Positions 25,863-34,033 of a DNA stretch of 64,000 nucleotides are shown in pieces. The stretch covers positions 124,001 to 188,000 of the forward strand of contig NZ_FUWS01000004.1 of the NCBI RefSeq assembly GCF_900167435.1, given 5' to 3'. This DNA comes from Marinactinospora thermotolerans DSM 45154 (GTDB taxonomy: Bacteria > Actinomycetota > Actinomycetes > Streptosporangiales > Streptosporangiaceae). The notes under the pieces are model-generated. The model was not told the origin of the DNA. It searched no databases and saw nothing but the letters and a program-made list of their open reading frames with translations. The first letter of the stretch is position 1. The number at the start of each line of letters is the position of its first letter. The translations under genes and the position numbers were made by a program.

Positions 25863-26189
25863 CGGAAACACACGAGCGGGACGGCAGAGCACAGCGGTCC
25901 CCGCTGCTCGAATCGCCCGCACGCCGAGCCGGCGACCGGCCGACACGTTGACTCCAGGGGCAGATCAAGGTTCCTCGAAGCCCACGGCCAGGGCAATGCT
26001 TAGCGCCGGATCCGGTTCCGTTGTTCCAAGGAACCGCTATTTCATCGGATGAAGTCAGCGACCACCTGACACATCCACGGGGATGCGCTGATCTGGAGGG
26101 CTTCCCGCGCTGCTCCAGGAGAAGGACAGCCAGCGTAGCGCCCCCGTGAGACCCCCATGAAGGCCCTTCTCGCCTGCACGTTTGCCAAT
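25863..26189. other. Non-coding junction, no gene seen
   Basis: Lower G+C than its surroundings; no frame is supported. It lies between the truncated methylase gene and the recombinase operon and may hold an element end. Confidence 0.45.
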
Positions 26190-26230
26190 CGATTACATCT
26201 AATGAAAGATCCTTTCGTTTGATGTAATCG
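26190..26230. repeat. Nested inverted repeat before the recombinase operon
   Basis: Outer arms CGATTACATC (26190-26199) and GATGTAATCG (26221-26230) are perfect; inside them GAAAG-ATC-CTTTC (26204-26216) forms a second dyad. The 41-bp block is A+T-rich in a G+C-rich setting, 17 bp before the GTG of the first recombinase. It could be an operator for the HTH partner or a recombination core site. Confidence 0.65.
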
Positions 26231-26247
26231 GTGGAAGGTGGCGGAGC

Positions 26248-27393
26248 GTGACCCGAGACGGGACGGTGCCCGGGGCAGCGGGGCTGCATCTGGTCGGAGG
26301 GACCGCGCTGTTGCGCCCTCAGGAGCAGGTCGCCGAGGCGATGCTGGAGGGCTGGCGCAACCAGCAACTGGCCCGCAACCTGGCCCTGTCCACGATCGAG
26401 GGCCGCCTCAACGCGGTGAAGGCCTTCACCCGCCATGCCGACGCCTTCCCCTGGGACTGGGCACCGCAAATGGTCGACGAGTGGCTCGGGGACCTGCGGG
26501 CCGTCCACCACCTGAAACAGTCCACCCTGCGCAACTACGCCGAGGCCGTCCGCTCCTTCTGTGCCTTCCTCACCGACCCCGCCTATGGGTGGGCCGCCGA
26601 GTGCGAGAAGAGGTTCGGCACCCACCCCATCCAGGTCTGCCACGAGTGGAACACTGCCCACCACCTGCAAGAATCCGAAGCCGACCCTTCGAAGAGGGCG
26701 TTCACCCGCGCCGAGTTGCAGGCCTTCTTCGACTACGCCGACGACCAGGTCCACCGGGTGCGTGGGGCCGGCCGCAAGGGCTGGCTGCCCGCCTTCCGCG
26801 ACGCCGCCCTGTTCAAGACCGCCTACGCCTACGGGCTCCGTCGCCGCGAGACGCGGATGCTCGACCTGGCCGACTTCGGCCCCAACCCTCATGCCCGCGA
26901 GTTCGGTGCCTACGGCGTCTGCTACGTGCGCTGGGGCAAGGCCATGAAGGGCTCACCGCCCAAGCGCCGCAGCGTCCTGACCGTTGGCCCGCGCGAGGGC
27001 ATCGGCGGGATGGACTGGATCGTGGACGTGCTGGCCCAGTGGATCGAGGAAGCCCGCCCGGCCTGCGCCCACGCCGGCTCCCCGGCGCTCTGGCCTTCTG
27101 AGCGCGGGCCGCGCATCGGGTTCTCCCAGATGAACACCCGCTTCGCCTCCTACCGCGACGCCATCGGACTCGACAAGGGCCTGGACCTGCACTCCTTCCG
27201 GCGCTCCTACGTCACGCACCTGATCGAGGACGGCTGGGACCCCCGGTTCGTCCAGGAACAGGTCGGCCATGAACACGCCTCCACCACCTCCCTCTACACC
27301 TGCGTCTCCTCGGACTTTCGCACCCGGACCTTGCGCAAGGCGATGGATGCCACGATGAGAGCGGCCTTGGACACCGGAAGGACGAAGCGATGA
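26248..27393 (+). CDS. Tyrosine recombinase/integrase
   Basis: A 381-residue phage-type recombinase. The N-terminal SAM-like core-binding domain (LARNLALSTIEGRLNAVKAF) precedes the catalytic domain: Arg in KTAYAYGLRRRETRMLDL, His-x2-Arg in DLHSFRRSYVTHLIED, His in EQVGHEHASTTSLY, and Tyr 3 residues later. The set is complete, so it is likely active in strand exchange. GTG 26248 follows GGTGGAAGGTGGCGGAG. It overlaps the next gene by 4 bp (ATGA) and forms a three-gene unit resembling in layout the TnpA-TnpC-TnpB set of Tn554-like elements. Confidence 0.9.
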   Translation: MTRDGTVPGAAGLHLVGGTALLRPQEQVAEAMLEGWRNQQLARNLALSTIEGRLNAVKAFTRHADAFPWDWAPQMVDEWLGDLRAVHHLKQSTLRNYAEAVRSFCAFLTDPAYGWAAECEKRFGTHPIQVCHEWNTAHHLQESEADPSKRAFTRAELQAFFDYADDQVHRVRGAGRKGWLPAFRDAALFKTAYAYGLRRRETRMLDLADFGPNPHAREFGAYGVCYVRWGKAMKGSPPKRRSVLTVGPREGIGGMDWIVDVLAQWIEEARPACAHAGSPALWPSERGPRIGFSQMNTRFASYRDAIGLDKGLDLHSFRRSYVTHLIEDGWDPRFVQEQVGHEHASTTSLYTCVSSDFRTRTLRKAMDATMRAALDTGRTKR

Positions 27394-27725
27394 AGCGGCA
27401 GGTCAGCTACCAATGGCGGTTGCGGGAGGTCATGGCCGAACACGGTATGTTCACCGCCACCGACCTCGCCCGCCCCCTGGTCGAACGGGGCATCGAGCTC
27501 TCCTCCGTCCAGGTCTGGCGCCTGGTCACCCAAAGCCCCGAACGACTCTCCCTACCAGTCCTGGCCGCGCTCTGCGACATCTTCGAGTGCACCCCCGCCG
27601 ACCTCATCGCGACCCGGGCCGAGAACGCCGCCCCGCGGCGCACTGCCACTGGTGAGACCGGAGGATCCACGTCCGGAGTCGCTCCGCTGCGTCCCAAACG
27701 CGCCCGGATCGACCCCGACCGGTGA
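27390..27725 (+). CDS. Cro/C1-type HTH protein of the recombinase unit
   Basis: A 111-residue protein. An XRE-type HTH fills residues 8-75 (AEHGMFTATDLARPLVERGI, then LSSVQVWRLVTQSPERLSL and VLAALCDIFECTPADLI). A basic, Thr/Pro-rich tail follows. It overlaps both flanking recombinase genes (ATGA and GTGA), so the three are translated together. It probably binds near the recombination site or the dyad at 26190 to control recombination or transcription; this is inferred. Confidence 0.88.
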   Translation: MKRQVSYQWRLREVMAEHGMFTATDLARPLVERGIELSSVQVWRLVTQSPERLSLPVLAALCDIFECTPADLIATRAENAAPRRTATGETGGSTSGVAPLRPKRARIDPDR

Positions 27726-29200
27726 GCGCCTACCGCACCCGGGAGCAATACGAGCGCTGGCACATGGGCACCTGCGTTCGCTGCGGCCGGAAGGGAGCAA
27801 GCAGGGCCGCGTTCTGGGAAGGCCTGATCTGCCGGACCTGCTACGAGAAGGCCGCCAACACTCACGGCACCTGCCCCGAATGCGGAGCCGACCGGCTTCT
27901 GCCCGGCCGTCACGACCGGACGGCGATCTGCCGGGACTGCGCCGGCATCACCCGCGACTTCCACTGCGATCGCTGCGGCACCGAAGCCCACCTGCTCGGC
28001 GGACGTCTCTGCGAACGCTGCACCCTGGCCGACCGGCTCGATGAGTTCCTCGACGACGGCACCGGGCACCCGAACCCACAGTTGGGACTGCTTCGGGAAA
28101 CGGTTCTGGCCATGCCCCGACCCAAGAGCGCTCTGGCCTGGCTACACAGGCCCAAGGCCCGTCTCCTCCTCCGGGAACTGGCCACTGGGAGCTTGCCGCT
28201 CACCCACGACGCCTTCCGCCGGCACCCCGAGTGGCGGGCCGCCGCGCACCTGCGCGACCTGCTCATGACCTGCGGGCTCCTACCTCAGGCCGACAAGTAC
28301 CTGTTGCACCACGAGAGCTGGCTGCACCGCCGCCTCGGTGAACTCCACGACCAGGCGCACCTGCCGACCCTGGAACAGTTCGCCACCTGGCACCAGCTCC
28401 CCAAGCTCCGCACACGAGCTGAGCGCCGACCCTTGACCCCCAGTGCGAGCAGCCACGCCGCCCAGCAGTTCAACCGAGCCCACGAGTTCCTCACCTGGCT
28501 GAACGGGCAGGGCACGACCCTGGAGAAGGTGGGCCAAGCCGGAATCGACCGCTGGCACGCCATCCACAAACCTCACGAACAGCGCGCCCTCCGGGCATTC
28601 CTGACCTGGGCACGCGACACCGGCCGACTCCCCTCGCGGCCGGCCTTCCCCCGCCTGGCCATCACCGAAGGGCCGCAGCTCACCCAGCACCGACGCCTCG
28701 AACTCCTGCGCCGGGTCCTGGACGAGAGCGCGGGGCCGCTGCGCTCCCGGGCAGCGGCCTGCCTGATGCTGCTCTTCGCTCAACCCGCGAGCCGCATCGT
28801 CCTGCTGACCACCGACGACATCTCCCAGGACACCGGCGGCCAGGTGCTCATCCGTCTCGGCGACCCACCGGCTCCGGTCCCCGAACCCTTCGCCGACCTG
28901 CTGCTCCAAGCCAGGGACCAGCGGACCAACATGAACACCACCAACCGGGATGCGGCCTGGTTGTTCCCCGGCCGCAGGGCCGGGCGCCCCATGCACCCGC
29001 ACAGCCTTGCCGACCTGATTCGCGATATCGGCATCCCCGGAACGGCGGTGCGCACCTCCGCGCTGCGCCAACTCGTTCTCCAAGCTCCCGCTCCGGTCAT
29101 CGCCCGGGCGCTGGGGTTCCACGACAAGACCACCACCCGGGTCGTTGCCCAGGCGGGAGGGACCTGGAACCGCTACGCCCCCAGCGACCACGCACAGTGA
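27722..29200 (+). CDS. Zinc-ribbon tyrosine-recombinase-like protein
   Basis: A 492-residue partner recombinase. The N-terminal 110 residues hold three Cys4 zinc-ribbon-like units: CVRC...CRTC, CPEC...CRDC and CDRC...CERC. A middle helical domain (residues 230-330) resembles a core-binding domain (FLTWARDTGRLPSRPAFPRL), and the C-terminal part resembles an integrase catalytic fold (Arg in QPASRIVLLTTDD, RTSALRQLVLQ, GFHDKTTTRVV). The Tyr nucleophile is not clear, so it may be an accessory subunit. GTG 27722 overlaps the previous stop. A decayed homologue is at 61.3-61.6 kb. Confidence 0.85.
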   Translation: MSAYRTREQYERWHMGTCVRCGRKGASRAAFWEGLICRTCYEKAANTHGTCPECGADRLLPGRHDRTAICRDCAGITRDFHCDRCGTEAHLLGGRLCERCTLADRLDEFLDDGTGHPNPQLGLLRETVLAMPRPKSALAWLHRPKARLLLRELATGSLPLTHDAFRRHPEWRAAAHLRDLLMTCGLLPQADKYLLHHESWLHRRLGELHDQAHLPTLEQFATWHQLPKLRTRAERRPLTPSASSHAAQQFNRAHEFLTWLNGQGTTLEKVGQAGIDRWHAIHKPHEQRALRAFLTWARDTGRLPSRPAFPRLAITEGPQLTQHRRLELLRRVLDESAGPLRSRAAACLMLLFAQPASRIVLLTTDDISQDTGGQVLIRLGDPPAPVPEPFADLLLQARDQRTNMNTTNRDAAWLFPGRRAGRPMHPHSLADLIRDIGIPGTAVRTSALRQLVLQAPAPVIARALGFHDKTTTRVVAQAGGTWNRYAPSDHAQ

Positions 29201-29297
29201 CCGGAGCTGGGGGAACCATGGAGAACACAGATCACTGGATCAACGACTCCTGCCAGTCACAGCCCCGAACCCCCTGCGCTCGCGGCCGGCGATGATC

Positions 29298-29342
29298 GTC
29301 AACTTGGGGTTGACGCAGGAAGGGCGTCAACTTATGGTTGAC
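29298..29342 (+). promoter_or_regulatory. Tandem GTCAAC-N5-GTTGAC operators over a leaderless promoter
   Basis: Two copies of GTCAAC-N5-GTTGAC lie at 29298-29314 and 29326-29342, 28 bp apart. The -35 TTGACG (29310-29315), a 17-bp spacer and the -10 TATGGT (29333-29338) are embedded in them, and the expected start of transcription falls on ATG 29345. Binding would block the promoter, which suggests autorepression by the downstream HTH protein. Confidence 0.75.
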
Positions 29343-29344
29343 GC

Positions 29345-30088
29345 ATGGAGAAGCCCGTCACCCCAACAGGACAGATCCGTCTCGACGACCTGATCGAGGC
29401 CATCAAGAAGAGCAACCCCGACGCCCTGGAACAGCTCTCCAGCGCCGTCATCGCCGCGGACCACCTCGGCGAGGTGGCCGACCACCTGATCGGCCACTTC
29501 GTGGACCAGGCACGGCGTTCCGGCGCCTCCTGGACCGAGATCGGCCGGAGTATGGGGGTCAGCAAGCAGGCGGCCCAGAAGCGCTTCGTCGCCAAGGGGG
29601 CGGCACCCGACCTCGACCCCTCCCAGGGGTTCAGCCGGTTCACCCCGCGGGCGAAGAACGTCGTGATGGCCTCCCAGAACGAGGCGCGCGCGGCCGGCAA
29701 CAACGAGATCGGCCCCGAACACCTGATGCTGGGACTGCTGAGCGAGCCCGAGGCGTTCGCGGCCAAGGCGATCGCGGCGCAGGGGGTCACCCCCGAGGCC
29801 GTCCGCGAGGCAGTGACCGGTGTCCTCCCGCCCGCCGCGAAGGACGTCCCCGACCTCATCCCCTACGACCAGCGGGCGCGCAAGGCCCTGGAGCTGACCT
29901 TCCGGGAGGCCCTGCGGCTGGGGCACAACTACATCGGCACCGAACACGTCCTGCTCGCGCTGTTGGAGCTGGAGAACGGGACCGGCCCCCTCTCGGGACT
30001 GGGGCTGTCCAAGGCCGCGGCCGAAGCCTACGTCGTCGAGGCCCTGGCCGCCTTCACCGCCAGCATGAAGGACGACGACCAGGAGTAG
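29345..30088 (+). CDS. Clp N-terminal-domain protein with HTH segment
   Basis: A 247-residue protein without a AAA+ module. Residues 50-80 form an HTH-like stretch (SGASWTEIGRSMGVSKQAAQ). Residues 90-240 hold two Clp-N repeats: RFTPRAKNVVMASQNEARAA...EIGPEHLMLGLL and KALELTFREALRLGHNYIGT...EHVLLALLEL. Clp-N repeats bind substrates or adaptors of ClpC-type machines. An HTH fused to them suggests a regulator that senses the proteolysis machinery or misfolded protein. The leaderless start and tandem operators support autoregulation. A hairpin follows. Confidence 0.88.
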   Translation: MEKPVTPTGQIRLDDLIEAIKKSNPDALEQLSSAVIAADHLGEVADHLIGHFVDQARRSGASWTEIGRSMGVSKQAAQKRFVAKGAAPDLDPSQGFSRFTPRAKNVVMASQNEARAAGNNEIGPEHLMLGLLSEPEAFAAKAIAAQGVTPEAVREAVTGVLPPAAKDVPDLIPYDQRARKALELTFREALRLGHNYIGTEHVLLALLELENGTGPLSGLGLSKAAAEAYVVEALAAFTASMKDDDQE

Positions 30089-30113
30089 GACCCCGCCCCT
30101 TCGGGAGCTCCTC

Positions 30114-30152
30114 GCGGTCCGCCCGCCCGAAAACCGGTGGCGGGCGGACCGC
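30114..30152 (+). terminator. Hairpin terminator after the Clp-N gene
   Basis: Perfect 14-bp arms GCGGTCCGCCCGCC and GGCGGGCGGACCGC around an 11-nt loop. Confidence 0.7.
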
Positions 30153-30173
30153 CGGACCTGTCACCATCGGCCC

Positions 30174-31004
30174 GTGTCCCACGCGATCACCGTCCTGTCC
30201 CCACGCGACCTTCCCGGCTGCCTGCGACTCGCGCAGGACCGCGAGTGGTCGCGGGAAGAGGACAAGTGGCGGCTCCTGTTCGAGGTCGGCACCGGCTATG
30301 GGGTGCGCGACGACGCCGGCGAGCTGATCGGCAGCGCGGTCCTGACCCGCTACGGCACCGAGGCGGCGGCCGTCAGCATGGTCCTGGTCGCGCGCCGCCA
30401 CGGCGGTCGGGGAATCGGCCGCGCCCTCATGACCCACGTGCTGGCACAGGCCGGAGACGCGACCGTCTTCCTCAACGCCACCGGCTACGGCCGCCCCCTC
30501 TACGAGAAGCTGGGCTTCGTCCAGGTGGGCGTGACCCACACCCACACCGGCCACCTCGCCCCCACCCGGGTCGAGCCGTCCACCCGGCCGGCGCGACCCG
30601 ACGACCTTCCCGCGATCCGCCGGCTCGACGCGCAGGCCAACGGCGCCGACCGCACCGACGTGCTGGACCGCCTGCCGGACTTCGCCGAGCGGCTACACGT
30701 CCTCGAACGCCACGGGCGCGTCACCGGCTACGCCGGCGTGTGGCGCAACCCGGACCACGCCGTCGTCGGCCCGGTCATCGCGGACGACACCGACGACGCC
30801 ATCGCGTTGATCGTCGGCCTGGCCCGTGAGACCGACGGGCCCCTGCGGCTCGACCTCGACGGCCGCCACCCGCAACTGCGCGCCTGGGCGACACAACACG
30901 GGGTCACCGAGTGGTTCACGACGGACGTCATGGTCCACGACGGACGCCCGCTGCCCGGCGACCGCGAACGCTGGTTCGTCCCCTTGATGCAGGCGCTCGG
31001 CTGA
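30174..31004 (+). CDS. GNAT-family N-acetyltransferase, two-domain
   Basis: A 276-residue protein. The N-terminal GNAT domain is complete, with the acetyl-CoA motif VARRHGGRGIGRALMTHVLA (residues 72-91) and the YEKLGF C-terminal motif near 110. A second, divergent GNAT-like half (residues 135-276) lacks a clear CoA loop and ends in FTTDVMVHDGRPL, like Eis-type or tandem GNAT proteins. GTG 30174 is used. The substrate is unknown; aminoglycosides, amino acids or protein N-termini are possible. Confidence 0.85.
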   Translation: MSHAITVLSPRDLPGCLRLAQDREWSREEDKWRLLFEVGTGYGVRDDAGELIGSAVLTRYGTEAAAVSMVLVARRHGGRGIGRALMTHVLAQAGDATVFLNATGYGRPLYEKLGFVQVGVTHTHTGHLAPTRVEPSTRPARPDDLPAIRRLDAQANGADRTDVLDRLPDFAERLHVLERHGRVTGYAGVWRNPDHAVVGPVIADDTDDAIALIVGLARETDGPLRLDLDGRHPQLRAWATQHGVTEWFTTDVMVHDGRPLPGDRERWFVPLMQALG

Positions 31005-31143
31005 GCACGGCGTCGCCCCGAACACCCCCGGATACGCCGCGGGCAGGGGGACGAACCGTCGCTGGGAACGCCCATCCGGCCCGGTGGCCGCCGCCCGCGT
31101 AACACCACCCTCGACACCGTGGCCGGACCCGGACCCGCGTACT

Positions 31144-31182
31144 CGAGGGCTTTGCGCGACGAGTCGCCGCGCAAAGCCCTCG
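31144..31182. terminator. Bidirectional hairpin terminator
   Basis: Perfect 15-bp arms CGAGGGCTTTGCGCG and CGCGCAAAGCCCTCG around a 9-nt loop, followed by TTCTTC on the plus strand, between two convergent genes. Confidence 0.75.
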
Positions 31183-31263
31183 GCGTTCTTCACGCGGCCT
31201 TGCGCCGGTCCGAGCACCGAAGCCCAGGGCGGTACTTTGTCGCGTTGCCCGCGTTGCCCGCGC

Positions 31264-32229
31264 CTACGGCGTTCCCAGTTCGGCGCGGATCTGCGGGAGC
31301 ACTTTGGTGCCGAGCAGTTCGATACCGCGCAGGAAGTCACGTTGGGGCATACCACCGACGTCCATCTGCAGGATCTGGCGGGTGTGGCCAAGCAACCCGT
31401 GCAGATGCAGGATCCGGTCGGCGATCTCGTTCGGGTCGCCGACGAAGACCATGCCGCCGGCTCCCAAGGCCGCGGCGCGGTCGGTGCGCGCCGGGACGGG
31501 GCGACCGAGTTCGGCGGCACCGTCGGCCATCATCCGGTGCTCGTAGTCCAGATAGGTAGCCCGCGCCCGGTCCCCGGACTCGGCGACGAACCCGTGCACG
31601 GCCACGGCGATATCGGCCTTCTCGGCAGGGTGCCCGGCCTGGGCCCAGGCGTCGCGGTAGACGTGCCCGTACCGCGCCCAGTACTCGGGGGTGCCGCCCA
31701 GGATGCCCAGGAACATCGGCAGCCCCAATTCGGCGGCGCGGTGGACCGAGTTCGGGCTGCCGCCGGTGCCTAGCCAGATCTTCAGCGGCTCCTCGGGCCG
31801 CGGGACGATGGTGAGGTCCCGCAGCGGCCGATTCCGGTGCGGGCCATCAAAGGTGGGGCTCTCGTCGGTGTTGACGGCCATGAGCAGGGCGAGCTTGGAG
31901 GCGTAGAGCATGTCATAGTCGCGCTCGTCGTAGTCGAAGAGCGGGAACGTGATCGTCGAGGACCCGCGTCCGGCGACCAGCTCGATGCGTCCGGGGGCCA
32001 GGGCCGAGGCGGTGGCCAGCTGCTGGAACACCCGGATCGGATCGTCGGTCGACAGGACGGTGACCGCGGTGCTCAGCTTGATCCGGTTCGTGGACGCGGC
32101 GGCGGCGTTGATCACGGCGGTGGGCGAGGACAGCGGCATGGCGCGCAGGTGGTGCTCGCCCACCCCGAAGAAGTCCAGGGTGAATTCGAGGGGTCGTTGC
32201 AACACCCCTTCAGAGACGGGGTGTTGCAA
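31264..32229 (-). CDS. Luciferase-like (LLM) oxidoreductase, N-terminally truncated
   Basis: A 321-residue frame of a bacterial-luciferase-like, FMN- or F420-dependent monooxygenase. Core motifs are DFFGVGEHH near residue 19, RIKLSTAVTVLSTDDPIRVF near 49, GRIELVAGRGSSTITFPLFD near 79 and KIWLGTGGSP near 149. Family members have about 35-45 further N-terminal residues forming the first beta-alpha unit; these are missing. The frame starts within a large palindrome at 32192-32234, and no SD precedes the ATG. It is probably a truncated, possibly inactive gene. Confidence 0.8.
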   Translation of the reverse strand: MQHPVSEGVLQRPLEFTLDFFGVGEHHLRAMPLSSPTAVINAAAASTNRIKLSTAVTVLSTDDPIRVFQQLATASALAPGRIELVAGRGSSTITFPLFDYDERDYDMLYASKLALLMAVNTDESPTFDGPHRNRPLRDLTIVPRPEEPLKIWLGTGGSPNSVHRAAELGLPMFLGILGGTPEYWARYGHVYRDAWAQAGHPAEKADIAVAVHGFVAESGDRARATYLDYEHRMMADGAAELGRPVPARTDRAAALGAGGMVFVGDPNEIADRILHLHGLLGHTRQILQMDVGGMPQRDFLRGIELLGTKVLPQIRAELGTP

Positions 32230-32234
32230 CGACC
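32192..32234. repeat. Large perfect palindrome at the broken 5' end of the LLM gene
   Basis: 17-bp perfect arms (32192-32208 and 32218-32234) flank 9 nt; pairing continues outward for 11 more bp with three mismatches. Each arm, read outward in its own direction, encodes LQRPLE, so it is an inverted copy of part of the gene rather than a simple terminator. Confidence 0.75.
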
Positions 32235-32266
32235 TCTAGAACTCAAGCTCCCTGAAGGGGGTTTGT

Positions 32267-33193
32267 TCAGGAGTGGGGCCTCGGCCTCCTCAGTGACCCG
32301 CCCACGACCAAGGCTTCCGCAAGGGTCTCATGGGTCGGCAGGCAAGCGTGCATGCCCGTGATGTCCAGGACCTTTCGGGTCTGGGGGCTGGGGGCGGCCA
32401 GCCTGAAGTCGATGCCCAGCCGGTCGGCCTGGGACTGTCCTGCCACCAGGAGGGCGATGCCGGCCGCACCGAAGAAGGTGACGTCGGACAGGTCCACAGC
32501 CACCAGGCCCGCTCCGGGACGGAGAGCTTCGAACAGGCGCTTTCGGAGCTGCGGGACGGTGTACAGGTCCACCTCGCCCGACAGTCTGACGACCGTGGGG
32601 GTCGGCTCCACACCTCTGGGCCGGTTCGAGGTGCGGTGACTATGCCTCTGTGATGAGGCCGGGCCCAAATTCCGGGCGCCCGCGGCGTAGAGGGGGCCTC
32701 CCTCCGACTCCCAGTCCGTCTCGGGAGATGACAGAGGAGGACGGGGGGCCAGGCTCGCGGTGTCCATGATCTGTGCGGCCTGGTCGGTGTTCGTCGTCTG
32801 TGCGGCGATCTCCATGGCCGAGTGGGCCACAAAGTCGTTCACACCGGGAGGCACCACGAGCAATCTCGTGCGCGCTCCAGTACTCCCGATGGCGACGAGC
32901 AGGTCGGAGGGGGTTGAAAGCGACCAGGAGAGTCTGATCGCGCGCCCGGCGACCTCCAGGAGTTCAGGTCGGCTCCTCCAACCGGTCGCACTAAGTTCAA
33001 GCCTTTGGACGGTTCCCCGGTACTCGTCGAGTGCGAGGACCAGACCTGGCAACTCCGCGACGGGGTTCCCGGATCGGGGCCACCATCCTCCGTCGAGCAC
33101 GCTGCTGTGGCCCGGAACCGGGTGCAGGCGCAGTCGGGGAACCGATGGGGGTGTGGCGGAAACGGCGGGCGGATATGAAGTGAAGCGTGGCAT
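32267..33193 (-). CDS. DUF5994-STAS fusion (anti-sigma antagonist-like)
   Basis: A 308-residue protein. The N-terminal part (residues 15-130) matches DUF5994: RLRLHPVPGHSSVLDGGWWP, later LLVVPPGVNDFVAHSAME. A linker of about 60 residues is Ser/Pro-rich. The C-terminal 100 residues are a STAS domain: VVRLSGEVDLYTVPQLRKRL and the phosphorylatable Ser/Thr region near VDLSDVTFFGAAGIALLVAG. STAS proteins act in partner-switching with anti-sigma kinases; which Ser would be phosphorylated is uncertain because the usual DSSG reads FGAAG. It therefore may be a constitutive or non-phosphorylated antagonist. Confidence 0.85.
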   Translation of the reverse strand: MPRFTSYPPAVSATPPSVPRLRLHPVPGHSSVLDGGWWPRSGNPVAELPGLVLALDEYRGTVQRLELSATGWRSRPELLEVAGRAIRLSWSLSTPSDLLVAIGSTGARTRLLVVPPGVNDFVAHSAMEIAAQTTNTDQAAQIMDTASLAPRPPLSSPETDWESEGGPLYAAGARNLGPASSQRHSHRTSNRPRGVEPTPTVVRLSGEVDLYTVPQLRKRLFEALRPGAGLVAVDLSDVTFFGAAGIALLVAGQSQADRLGIDFRLAAPSPQTRKVLDITGMHACLPTHETLAEALVVGGSLRRPRPHS

Positions 33194-34033
33194 GGGTCAG
33201 TGCGTCCGTAACTCCGGGAAGCCGTGCCCTGGACACACTTCCAGGCGAGAGATGGATGGGCGATCTTCCTGCTGTTTTTACAGGAAATGGGGAACCCGCC
33301 TTCGGATAGGGGACAGGACCGCGTGCCTGCCGCTGATTCGGCAGAAGCCGACGACGGAGGCGATCCCTCCACCCACCGGGTTTCCCGGCACCACCATGTC
33401 GGGTGCCGGCGGCTCCGCAGAGCCACTTCTGTCCTCCCCCACGGTATGCCGGCAAAGGCCATGGCAGGGCCACGGAAGGTGCAAGTTTCGAGGGGCGGGT
33501 TTCCAGAAGACGCCCCTGCGACGGTGAGGGCACGTGCAGCGGCCGCGCCGAGGTTGGCCTCCAGCGAACTATGGACAGGCCGCGTGTTCGATCGAGGCGA
33601 CGGGCAGCCCTGTCGGTTTGGGAGTCAGAGGTTGCCGCCTCCGGCCGGGGAGAGCGGTACCACAGGAAACCGGACCGATCCCCGAAGGCCGATCCCTCTG
33701 GGAGTCTCTTCCAATACCCGGGCGCGGTCGGCAGAGTGTCCGACACCGCTTCCCGGCACGTCGCCTCGTGCCGGCAGCGCTACACGGTGGGCGCCGAGGA
33801 ACCCGCCACCGCCGTCCCCGCGGATCGGCCGGCACCACGACCCGGCCGAGCCGGACGACGAAGCCGGGGGACGGTGAGGTCGGTGGGCGCCCTGACGCAT
33901 CGGCACCGGTCGCACCCGCCACTCCTGCCCCTGGGACTCCCGCAGACCCGAGTCGAAGGGGCCTCCTCCCAGGACAGGAGCCGAAGGACGGTCCTGAACC
34001 CGGAAACGGGGGCGCCCGTCGTGGGGCGCGGGG
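33194..34033. other. Intergenic, 840 bp, no gene supported
   Basis: Locally lower G+C (33200-33500). Frames exist on both strands but none has coding periodicity or a recognisable motif. It may be relic DNA. Confidence 0.45.

Noticed and set aside
26248-29200. RIT element (three tyrosine recombinases)
   Set aside because: The middle gene is a small HTH protein, not a recombinase, so the trio does not fit.
32192-32234. Possible CRISPR repeat
   Set aside because: The palindrome occurs once, with no array of repeats, no spacers and no cas genes.
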